Shown here piece by piece: positions 7,330-14,153 of a DNA stretch of 16,738 bases (positions are counted from its first letter, which is position 1; the number at the start of each line of letters is the position of its first letter). Source of the stretch: Gemmatimonadota bacterium. GTDB lineage: Bacteria > Gemmatimonadota > Gemmatimonadetes > Gemmatimonadales > GWC2-71-9. The position numbers and the translations under genes are program-made. Location of the stretch: positions 1-16,738 of the forward strand of contig QHUQ01000141.1 in NCBI GenBank assembly GCA_003221985.1. Reading direction: 5' to 3'. Under the pieces are notes generated by a model that saw only the letters and a program-made list of their open reading frames with translations, did not search any database and had not been told where the DNA came from.

Positions 7330-8588
7330 TTAGATCAGTGAATCAATGGGCAAGTGCGAAAACAGTTTCGCGCCGATCGGCCGCCAGAATCCCGCCTCGG
7401 GTTCGTCGGTGTAGCCGCCGGTCCATTGCAGGCCGCCATTCCTGCCCCGCGTCACTTCGTACGCCAGGGCGGGGCTCGACCACCGTTCGAACAGTTCCGC
7501 CACGTGGCCCGCGAGCTCCGCGCTGCTGACGAGCACGCCGACTTCCGTATTCAATTCGAGCGATCGCGGGTCGAGATTGACGGAGCCGATAAAGACCGAC
7601 GCGCGATCGAAGACGAATGTCTTGCCGTGCAGGCTCGCCCGGGAGGAGCCGATAAGCGCCGTGGCCCGCGGTCTCGTTCCTCCGCCCGCGGCCTCGGGCC
7701 TGAGCTCGTAGAGTCGGACCCCTTCGTCGAGCAGGGGGCGCCGGTACTTCATGTAGCCGGCGTGGACGAGCCACACGTCCGTGGCGGCCAGCGAATTCGT
7801 CAACACGCGCACGTTCACGCCATCGCGGCGCCGCTCCCCGAAGAAGGCCACCCCCTCCTTGCCCGGTACGAAGTACGGCGACACCACGAGCAGGTCGGAC
7901 CGCACGGCGCGAACGTACGGAGAGATCTGGCCGCCGAGATAGCTCTCACTCCGCGTGCCCACCGGTTTGGTGAGTTTGTCGGGAGGATCCGCGATGACCT
8001 TCGCCTCCGCCCAGTCGAGGTGCAGGGTGTGCGTCCGCAGCTCGGTCGCGAGCGCCGAGCCGGCGAGGGCGCGGGCGTATGCTGTTTCCTGCAGCAGCTC
8101 GCAGCGGTCGCTGAGCTGCCGCCGGCGAGTGGCGAACGCAGCGGGGTCGGGCGCGAATTTACCCAGCTGAGAAATCGGAATGGCGAACTGGCTGTTCCAG
8201 TGTTGACGCGGGTAAAGCTCGTGAGCAGCTCGCCGAGGCGTAGCAGCCCCGAGCGGTGCACGTACGGGTTGAAGACGCGAATCTCGATGTTGGGATGCGC
8301 GTCGAGGCCGGCGACGTCCTCGTCCTTTTTCTCGAGCGTGCCCCAGTCGTCCAGCAACACGCGCACACGCACGCCCCGGTCGGCAGCGGCGATCAGGCGG
8401 TCGATCACGAGCGCGCCGGTCGTATCGGCGTGGAAGATGTAGTACTGGAGGTCGAGCGTCTGTTCGGCGAGCTCGATCAGCACCGCGCGCGCGACGAACG
8501 CATCGAGTCCGGTCGGCAGCAGCCGGAATCCGGAGCGGCCGCCGTTGGCCGCGACGCGCGGTTCAATCGAGCGGTGGAGAAAACTCAT
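7330..8588 (-). pseudogene. Phospholipase D/cardiolipin synthase-like protein lacking first HKD motif
   Basis: PLD-superfamily protein in two frames. The N-part begins at the ATG 8588 (MSFLHRSIEPRVA), continues AVLIELAEQTLDLQYYIFHAD and VRVRVLLDDWGT, and ends at about 8202 with ELLTSFTRVN. The C-part resumes in another frame at about 8202 with HWNSQFAIPISQLGKF and runs to the TAA at 7330. It includes the second catalytic motif, SRASLHGKTFVFDRASVFIG (HxK...D type), followed by VNLDPRSLELNTEVGVLV. In intact relatives the first HxKxxxxD motif (HNKSF...IVGGRNI) lies between FxRVN and the WNS segment. That whole block, about 65 residues, is missing. Two HKD motifs normally combine into one active site, so this product would be inactive even without the frame change. 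It is transcribed away from the Spy-like gene and is first in the minus-strand operon. Deletion size is from recall of the family. Confidence 0.8.
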
Positions 8589-8602
8589 TTGTGGAGTGAT
8601 AT

Positions 8603-8631
8603 TTAACAGCAATCGTTGGCCCTCGTGTAAG
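8603..8631 (+). promoter_or_regulatory. Possible sigma-70-type promoter for the Spy-like gene
   Basis: TTAACA at 8603-8608 (five of six matches to TTGACA) and TGTAAG at 8626-8631 (four of six to TATAAT) are 17 bases apart in the 66-bp gap between two divergent genes. The ribosome binding site AAAGGAGGG (8641-8649) and the ATG at 8655 follow at sensible distances. The -10 box is weak, so this is tentative. Confidence 0.4.
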
Positions 8632-8654
8632 CTTCGAGCCAAAGGAGGGAGCGT

Positions 8655-9146
8655 ATGACGTGTAGACCTGGATTGGCGGCCTTGATGCTCGCGGCCGCGC
8701 CGCTCGCCGCGCAGCAGCCCCAACTGATGGGGCACGATCAGTCGATGGCGGATCATATGCGGCAAATGGAGCAGATGATGGCGCCGATGATGCGCGCCAT
8801 GGCGTTCACCCCTGATCACCTGCTCGCCCGCAAGGACTCGCTCAACCTCACGCCACAACAAGTCACCCGTCTCACCGCGCTGCGTGACGCCGCGCAGAGC
8901 ACTCACGATGCGGCTGCGGCCGAAGCGAAAGCCCACATGGACGGCGTGGGGCAGGCGCTCATGGTCGCGACGCCCGATACCGGCGCGGTGAAGATGCATT
9001 TCCAGGCGGCGCATAGCGCGATGGGACGCGCGCAGTGGGCCATGCTGTCTGCCGCCGCCCAAGCGAGAGGGGTACTCACCGACGAGCAGCGCGCCCGGGT
9101 GGATCGCTGGGCAAACATGATGATGGATCACCCGATGGAACACTAG
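8655..9146 (+). CDS. Spy/CpxP-like periplasmic protein, Met/His-rich
   Basis: A 163-aa exported helical protein. A signal peptide (MTCRPGLAALMLAAAPLAAQ) is probably cut near residue 19. Two LTxxQ-type motifs typical of Spy/CpxP and related metal-resistance proteins are present: LNLTPQQVTRLTAL (about 63-76) and GVLTDEQRARVD (about 139-150). The segment from residue 25 to 50 is dense in Met and His (MGHDQSMADHMRQMEQMMAP) and the C-terminus is MMMDHPMEH, suggesting binding of copper or another soft metal in the periplasm. The start has an excellent ribosome binding site (AAAGGAGGG). It faces the Met/His-rich outer-membrane-type gene at 9212-10370, from which a shared hairpin separates it. Chaperone versus metal-sensor role cannot be told. 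Confidence 0.8.
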   Translation: MTCRPGLAALMLAAAPLAAQQPQLMGHDQSMADHMRQMEQMMAPMMRAMAFTPDHLLARKDSLNLTPQQVTRLTALRDAAQSTHDAAAAEAKAHMDGVGQALMVATPDTGAVKMHFQAAHSAMGRAQWAMLSAAAQARGVLTDEQRARVDRWANMMMDHPMEH

Positions 9147-9168
9147 AACACAAAATGGAGGACGCAGG

Positions 9169-9187
9169 GGCGAGCATTTCGCTCGCC
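9169..9187. terminator. Bidirectional hairpin between convergent genes
   Basis: A perfect 7-bp stem, GGCGAGC / GCTCGCC, with a 5-nt loop (ATTTC), lies 22 bases past the stop of the Spy-like gene and 24 bases past the stop of the convergent minus-strand gene. There is no T-run on either side, so the terminator role rests on position and symmetry. Confidence 0.45.
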
Positions 9188-9211
9188 GCTCCGTGACTCC
9201 GAGGGTTGTCT

Positions 9212-10370
9212 CTACATCGGCATCGCGGCGCCCGGCATTGCATGCGGACCGTGCAGCGGGCGAATGCGTAGGAACAGCATCCCTCCGACCGGAGTCCGAG
9301 ATCCGTAGAACGGCTGCAGCCCTGTCGGCACCAGGTTCAGCGTTGCCTGGAATCCCAGGCCGAGCGTTGTGTTGGACGTCCGAACCACTTCGCGAATGTA
9401 TCCGACCGACAACGCGACGGTTGGCCCCCCAAATGGCCGCTGTCGCGATTTGACCGTGCATGCCCAGTTTCCGGCCGTGTAATACGGAGGCGGTCACGCG
9501 GTGCTCGGACTCGGTCGAATTCAATGCTTCGGGACTCTTCAGGAAGCCGTATCCTGCCGCAACGACCCAGCTCGAATCGAGGTGTGCGGTGAATCGTCCC
9601 GCGTAGGAATCCAATCGCAAGCGATCGAACCCCCACCGTTCCTCATTCGGCTCGCGGCCGTTGAAGGCGGAGCCTTCCAGTTTCCAATGGTGTCCGAATA
9701 CCCCAGCGGTCAGGACGCCGAAGCTGATATGGCTGGCATCTTGCCAATGGTGCGATAGCGGCGCGGCCAGATTATCCATGGCCGACGGCCGGTGCATGAA
9801 AGCGACGGGGCCCAGCGCCGGCTCACCGGCAGGTGCGGCATAGACCGCTACGCCGATGTTGCGCGTCAGCCCCCGCTCGTACATCACCGCCAATTCCATC
9901 CAGAAGTCGTGCGGATGTTGGCGATCGACCAGCGGCTGGCCGCGATAGCTCTCGCCGCTTTGCAACAGCAGCGGATAGCCACGGTTGGTGACGGTGGTGG
10001 GATCGAGGCTCAGCATCGTCCGCGCCTGAAATCGGCCGCCGAGCAGATCGCGGCTCGCCATGAGCATCGCCCAATTCAGTGATCCCAATTGGTCATCGCC
10101 GCGCGGGCCGCCCTGCTTGTCGTATTGCACGAACCCAAAACCGTGCAGCATCACGAGCCACGACCCGACCATTTTATGGCGTGCGGGCAGCGGCACCGCG
10201 TCGGGGATCCACGTCGTGCCTGACCCCATGCGCTCCATCGAGATGCCGAGCGGGTCCGTCATCTTCATCGCCATCGGCGTCATTGGAGCCTGTGGTGGCA
10301 TCGGGTGTGCGGGATGCTGCGCATGGAGTATTGAAGGCACGAGTACGATCGGAAGCAGGTACCGAAACAT
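9212..10370 (-). pseudogene. Outer-membrane-type exported protein of a metal-related patch, internal deletion with frameshift
   Basis: The N-part starts at the ATG 10370 with signal peptide MFRYLLPIVLVPSILHAQ and then a His/Met/Pro-rich stretch (HPAHPMPPQAPMTPMAMKM). It continues as an amphipathic, probably beta-barrel protein: GSWLVMLHGFGFVQYDKQGG, QHPHDFWMELAVMYERGLTR, SHHWQDASHISFGVLTAGVF and GFDRLRLDSYAGRF. It ends near 9421 with GQIATAAIWGANR. The last strand resumes in another frame: VALSVGYIREVVRTSNTTLG, then GLQPFYGSRTPVGGMLFLRIRP, to the TAG at 9212. From related proteins I recall about 60 residues between the two parts. I know this family only as a conserved hypothetical that often sits in copper-related clusters; the barrel is inferred from alternating hydrophobic strands. 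The His/Cys-rich gene upstream (83-bp gap) is probably in the same operon. Confidence 0.7.
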
Positions 10371-10453
10371 GAGGGCCTCTCGTTAGAGCAAAGTCTCGAG
10401 CGTCGCGGCATGTGTCACGGCCGCGAGGGGAGCACCGACGAGGGTATCGAGGA

Positions 10454-10789
10454 CTAAACTCTGGGAGGCGGTGCTTCTGGACCTGAGGTCGGCAATCCCT
10501 TTGGATGGATTGAAGGGGCTGATGCGCGCGCAGCGGTCAGCCCCTCCGCGGATGAAACGTCAGCCCTAGTCACGTCCACTGTGAGAGAGCAAGATGTAAG
10601 CGCCTGGCAGCAGAGCGGGATCGTCGCGGCAGGCTGGTGCTCGAAATGCGATGATTGCTGCGGCGGAGTGTTGTGATGATGCGTCCTCGAGTTATCGTGC
10701 CCGGAAGTACAACGCAAGTCGCGGGCAACGAAGCCGAGATGCAGAATCAGTGCAGTCGATGTGAATGCGACTACTTGGCGAAGTGTCAC
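10454..10789 (-). CDS. Small exported His/Cys-rich protein, possible metal binder
   Basis: A 111-aa protein with no named family that I can state. A hydrophobic N-terminus (MTLRQVVAFTSTALILHLGF) looks like a signal sequence. It is followed by a His-rich linker (HDNSRTHHHNTPPQQSSHFE, residues 31-50), a Cys cluster PLCCQALTSC (Cys 60, 61, 67) and a Pro-rich tail ending PEAPPPRV. Small proteins with a His run, a CCQAxxSC motif and a Pro-rich end occur beside copper genes in this phylum, as far as I recall. The GTG start lacks a clear ribosome binding site and lies only 27 bases from the divergent DUF4198 start, so the promoter must overlap that gene. The composition differs from chance reading of GC-rich DNA, supporting a real gene, but the start could be elsewhere. 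Confidence 0.55.
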   Translation of the reverse strand: MTLRQVVAFTSTALILHLGFVARDLRCTSGHDNSRTHHHNTPPQQSSHFEHQPAATIPLCCQALTSCSLTVDVTRADVSSAEGLTAARASAPSIHPKGLPTSGPEAPPPRV

Positions 10790-10816
10790 AGCTGAAGGCT
10801 AATCGTGAGGACGCGG

Positions 10817-11623
10817 ATGCGGAAGCAATGCGTTGCCGTCACCATTCTATTGATGATTACCGCGTCCATCCTGTTGGCCCACGATCTCTTTCTAAAACTC
10901 GACAGCTACTTCGTCCCACCGAACACGCTCGTACGCGTGGCCGTGCTGAATGGCTCGTTTTCGCGCAGCGAAGCGGCCCTGGCACCCGACCGGCTGGTGG
11001 ACCTGAGCATCGTGGGCCCCGCGCAGCGCCATTCCATTCCGCGCGAGTCCTGGAAGCCCACCGGCGACACCACCTGGCTCAGCGTGCAGACAGGCGCGCC
11101 CGGGACCTATGTCATTGGCGCCTCGCTCAGCCCTCGCCAGATCGCGCTTTCGGCTGAAGACTTCAACGGCTACTTGAAAGAAGACGGCATCCCCGACGTG
11201 CTCGAGGCAAGGACTCGCGACGGAGAGCTCGCTCGTGCGGCTCGCGAGCGCTATCAAAAGCACGTCAAGGCGATTCTCCAGGTCGGCGATCTGCGGACAC
11301 GAGCGTTCGAATTCGTGCTAGGATATCCGGCGGAGATCGTGCCGGTCACGAATCCGTATTTCCTGACTGTGGGCGATACGCTCGCGGTGCGCTGTCTGGT
11401 GGACGGCAAGCCGGTTGCCCAGCAGCTCGTGATCGCCGGGGGAGAGCGCGATATCACCGCGATTCCGGAAATCCGGGCGCGAACGCAGACAGATGGCGTC
11501 GCGCGGTTCGTCATCCGCTCGGCCGGCAAGTGGTACGTCAAGTTCATCCATATGGTGCCGGTGAGCGGAGACAGCGTGAACTACGAATCGAAGTGGGCCA
11601 CACTCACATTCCAGGTACGGTGA
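10817..11623 (+). CDS. DUF4198 domain periplasmic protein
   Basis: A 268-aa exported protein. A signal peptide (MRKQCVAVTILLMITASILL) ends just before AHDLFLKLDSYFVPPN, the typical mature start of DUF4198 proteins with its His-Asp. Two beta-sandwich-like halves follow: residues about 20-120 (LVRVAVLNGSF, DTTWLSVQTGAPGTYVIG) and about 170-268 (PVTNPYFLTVGDTLAVRCLV, RTQTDGVARFVIRSAGKWYV, then KFIHMVPVSG). DUF4198 proteins are linked to nickel/cobalt or other metal uptake systems, or act as carbohydrate-binding-like periplasmic domains; no transporter gene is visible here. The ATG at 10817 is chosen over GTG 10805 because GAGG (10807-10810) sits six bases before it and it removes a charged extension before the signal peptide. 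The next gene starts two bases past its stop. Confidence 0.82.
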   Translation: MRKQCVAVTILLMITASILLAHDLFLKLDSYFVPPNTLVRVAVLNGSFSRSEAALAPDRLVDLSIVGPAQRHSIPRESWKPTGDTTWLSVQTGAPGTYVIGASLSPRQIALSAEDFNGYLKEDGIPDVLEARTRDGELARAARERYQKHVKAILQVGDLRTRAFEFVLGYPAEIVPVTNPYFLTVGDTLAVRCLVDGKPVAQQLVIAGGERDITAIPEIRARTQTDGVARFVIRSAGKWYVKFIHMVPVSGDSVNYESKWATLTFQVR

Positions 11624-11624
11624 C

Positions 11625-12179
11625 ATGGAGACAAGCGCGCACTCGGTCCTCTCGCTGTGGGAAAGCTTCTACGTCATCGTCGGCTCCTCGGCCGGCGGCC
11701 TGACCGGCCTGATGTTCGTCGTGATCACCCTGGCCGCAGACTCGAACCTGCCGCGCACTGAGGAGTCGCTCAACGCGTTCGGCACGCCGAACGTGATCCA
11801 CTTTGTGGCCGCGCTCTTGATTTCGGCGGTGCTCAGCGCGCCCTGGCATCAGCTCCGGGATCCCGCCCATGTCATCGGCGCGACCGCGCTCGCCGGGGTC
11901 GTCTACGTGCTGATCGTGCTGCGGCGGATGCTGAAGCAAACGGGCTACAAGCCGGTGCTCGAGGATTGGGTGTGGCACCAGGTGCTGCCGATGATCGCGT
12001 ATGCGACGCTCTTCGTCGGCGCCGCGGGTATGTCGCACGACCAGACGTGGGCGTTGTTCACCGTGGGGGGCGTCGCCTTGTTCCTCTTGTTCATTGGCAT
12101 CCATAACGCGTGGGACACCGTCACCTACATTGCTGCCACCCGCCAGCAGGAAACGCGCGGCACGGAGAAGAGTCCATGA
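11625..12179 (+). CDS. Five-helix inner-membrane protein of unknown function
   Basis: A 184-aa protein whose family I do not recognise by name. Hydrophobic segments lie at about residues 14-37, 56-73, 80-99, 117-136 and 142-162. Notable polar spots are HxxxW-like positions (NVIHF 57-60; W74-H75; DWVWHQV 114-120; IGIHNAW 157-163), which could be buried ligands, but this is speculation. The N-terminal helix has a glycine-rich stretch (VGSSAGGLTGLMFVV). It begins one base after the DUF4198 stop and its own stop is overlapped by the start of the aminotransferase gene (ATGATG), so the three genes are one translationally linked unit. A transport or sensing role is possible; nothing in the sequence fixes it. 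Confidence 0.75.
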   Translation: METSAHSVLSLWESFYVIVGSSAGGLTGLMFVVITLAADSNLPRTEESLNAFGTPNVIHFVAALLISAVLSAPWHQLRDPAHVIGATALAGVVYVLIVLRRMLKQTGYKPVLEDWVWHQVLPMIAYATLFVGAAGMSHDQTWALFTVGGVALFLLFIGIHNAWDTVTYIAATRQQETRGTEKSP

Positions 12180-13492
12180 TGCAACGCCGCCAGCTGCTGA
12201 AGACCCTCGTCGCGGCTTCGCTGTTTCCGTCGATTGGCATGCCGCGGATCCGCACGGTCCCAGCCAAGCGCGACCTGCGGGACTGGCTCGCCGTGCGCGA
12301 GCTCTTTCCGCTGGCTCCCGACTGGACGCATCTGTCGAGTTTTTTGTTCGTGTCGCATCCCACACCGGTGGCGGCGGCGATCGAGCGCTTTCGGAAGAAG
12401 CTCGATGCGGATCCGTTCTGGGTCGAGATCGCCTGGGTCAGCGACGCGGAGGGCCGGCCGTTCGCCGCGGTCAAACGCGCGCTGGCCGACTACACCGGCG
12501 GTAGTCCCGCGGAGCTGTGCCTGACCGTCAATACCACCACCGCGCTGGCGATGGCGTATCACGGGCTGCGGATCCGTCCCGATCAGGAAATCGTGACGAC
12601 TGAGCATGACCACTACTCCCACCGCGAGTCGATTCGCTACGCGGCGGCGCGCTCCGGTGCCGGCGTGCGCTACATCGCGCTGTTCGACACCCCGGGCACC
12701 GCACGGGCCGACCAGATCATTGAGCGCATCGCGCGCGCGATTACGCCCGCCACCCGCGCCGTCGGCGTGACCTGGGTACAGTCCTCCACGGGGATCAAGC
12801 TGCCGATCGCGGGGATTGCCGAGGTCGTTGCCCGAGCGAATCGCGGGCGCGCGCCCGCCGACCGCTGCCTCCTGATCGTCGATGGAGTGCACGGCTTCGC
12901 GAATCAGGATGTGGACGTGGCGCGCCTGGGCGCCGATTTCTTCGCGAGCGGCACCCATAAATGGCTGTTTGCGCCGCGCGGCACGGGGTTCCTCTGGGGC
13001 AAGAGCGATGCCTGGCCCGAGCTCCGGCCGACGATTCCCAGCTTTGATCCCGACGCGCTCGACGCGACGTTCGCGGCGTATGTGGACCGCAAGGAGTTAC
13101 CGCCGACGCAGGCAGCCTTCGTCTCACCCGGCGGGTTTATCGCGTACGAGCATCTGCTCGCCATTCCGGCGGCGGTGGAGCTGCATCGCACGATCGGCCG
13201 CGACCGGATCGCGGCCCGCATTGCAGATTTGAACACGGCGTTCCGCGATGGTGCCGCACGCATCCCCGGTGTTACGCTGCACACACCACGCGATCCAAAT
13301 TTGAGTGCCGGGATTTCCTGTTTTGAAGTTCGCGGCATGGCCGTCGGTGAGGTTGTGGCGCGGCTCGCCGCAAAGAAGATTCGTACCACCACCTCGCCGT
13401 ACAAGGTCTCGTACGCGCGCGTTGCGGCGGGGATCATGAATCGGCCGGACGAGGTCGAGCTGGTTCTCAGGGAAATCAGAGCGCTGATCTAG
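12176..13492 (+). CDS. Class V aminotransferase-fold PLP enzyme with Tat-like signal
   Basis: A 438-aa PLP-dependent enzyme of the aminotransferase class V group, closest in style to isopenicillin N epimerase or cysteine desulfurase-like secreted members. The PLP lysine is K262 in SGTHKWLFAPRGTGFLWG, and the ring-nitrogen aspartate is D236 in LLIVDGVHG. N119-T121 (TVNTTTA) fits the phosphate pocket, and TTEHDHYSHRESIRY (141-155) is the usual conserved block. The N-terminus MMQRRQLLKTLVAASLF has twin arginines followed by a hydrophobic stretch, like a Tat signal, suggesting export of the folded, cofactor-loaded enzyme. Its start (ATG 12176 or 12179) overlaps the stop of the membrane-protein gene. 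Length is normal and catalytic residues are present, so it should be active. Substrate unknown; amino acid racemase/epimerase or lyase activity are all possible. Confidence 0.87.
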   Translation: MMQRRQLLKTLVAASLFPSIGMPRIRTVPAKRDLRDWLAVRELFPLAPDWTHLSSFLFVSHPTPVAAAIERFRKKLDADPFWVEIAWVSDAEGRPFAAVKRALADYTGGSPAELCLTVNTTTALAMAYHGLRIRPDQEIVTTEHDHYSHRESIRYAAARSGAGVRYIALFDTPGTARADQIIERIARAITPATRAVGVTWVQSSTGIKLPIAGIAEVVARANRGRAPADRCLLIVDGVHGFANQDVDVARLGADFFASGTHKWLFAPRGTGFLWGKSDAWPELRPTIPSFDPDALDATFAAYVDRKELPPTQAAFVSPGGFIAYEHLLAIPAAVELHRTIGRDRIAARIADLNTAFRDGAARIPGVTLHTPRDPNLSAGISCFEVRGMAVGEVVARLAAKKIRTTTSPYKVSYARVAAGIMNRPDEVELVLREIRALI

Positions 13493-13525
13493 GGGAGGAA
13501 TTGCCAGGGCATTCCCGCCGAACTG

Positions 13526-14140
13526 CTAGTTGCCGACCGAGCTGGACGCCGACGCGACGATGATCTCCCCGGTGGTGAGGCCGGTGAGCGCATCCCGCAA
13601 TACCACGTGGATCATGTTCACCGTGATCCCCGACGCGCCGCTCGCGACCTGCTCGTTCAGCACCGCGTAGCCGACGCCCGGCAAATCGACGCGCGTGTTG
13701 GGCGCCGGCAGGTAGTCCCCGCTCCCGAGGGGCACGCCATTCACCGTGAGGTTGGTGAAGCTGGAGCCGAGCGCGTTCCGCCCCGCCGGGCCGCTCACCC
13801 AGCTCGAGGTCGCGGCGATCACGGTCTCTGCGGTGATCAGCCCGTTCAGGACGTTGACGTTCTCCAGATGCGCGGTGCTCTGGGCGGTCGAGGCCTGGAC
13901 GTCGGTCGCACCCGACGTCATAGTCGTGAGGGCGTCTACTGTGATCTCCGGTGCCGCGAGGGCATCCACGTCCGCGCTGACGAAGCCGCCCCCGGAGGGC
14001 AGGGTCACGTGTCCGCTCTGGAGGTTGGTCGCGAGTGTTCTTACCGCGGCGCCGAGGGCCTGGCCGCTGACCGCAGTCTGCGCGTGCAGGGCCCCGTTGA
14101 TCAGGCCCAACGCCAAGAGCGTCTTAGTCAGGCGAGTCAT
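13526..14140 (-). CDS. Secreted choice-of-anchor-P-like protein
   Basis: A 204-aa secreted protein. The signal peptide MTRLTKTLLALGLINGALHAQ is followed by a Ser/Thr/Ala/Gly-rich beta protein. The block STAHLENVNVLNGLITAETV, then GSSFTNLTVNGVPLG, GVGYAVLNEQVAS and TVNMIHVVLRDALTGLTTGE, resembles the 'choice-of-anchor P' domain found in front of varied surface anchors. Here the chain ends at SSVGN with no LPXTG, PEP-CTERM or type IX tail, so it is probably released or held by partners. The ATG at 14140 follows GGAGG by seven bases; the ribosome binding site lies next to the stop of the upstream large gene, so the two are co-transcribed. No catalytic residues are evident. Family assignment is by recalled motif and is moderately sure. 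Confidence 0.72.
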   Translation of the reverse strand: MTRLTKTLLALGLINGALHAQTAVSGQALGAAVRTLATNLQSGHVTLPSGGGFVSADVDALAAPEITVDALTTMTSGATDVQASTAQSTAHLENVNVLNGLITAETVIAATSSWVSGPAGRNALGSSFTNLTVNGVPLGSGDYLPAPNTRVDLPGVGYAVLNEQVASGASGITVNMIHVVLRDALTGLTTGEIIVASASSSVGN

Positions 14141-14153
14141 GGTCTGTCCTCCA

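Noticed and set aside
7815..10370. 851-codon open frame on the minus strand
   Set aside because: It is an accident: the N-part of the outer-membrane-type gene, read out of frame after its deletion, then the antisense of the Spy-like gene, then the N-part of the PLD gene. The middle has no sensible protein character.
10403..10426. Hairpin TCGCGGC / GCCGCGA with a 10-nt loop between the two minus-strand metal-patch genes
   Set aside because: A 7-bp stem of simple GC composition is expected by chance at this base content; no T-run.
10878..10904. TGTCGA on the minus strand upstream of the His/Cys-rich gene
   Set aside because: The expected second box 17 bases on reads TGGG, not CGWC, and the site lies inside the DUF4198 gene.
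12334..12360. TGTCGA on the plus strand inside the aminotransferase gene
   Set aside because: It is intragenic and followed by CATC at the 17-base spacing; no gene starts nearby.
13497..13515. Imperfect hairpin GGAATTGCC...GGCATTCC between convergent genes
   Set aside because: Short, with a bulge and a tiny loop; it may aid termination for the aminotransferase gene but is too weak to call.
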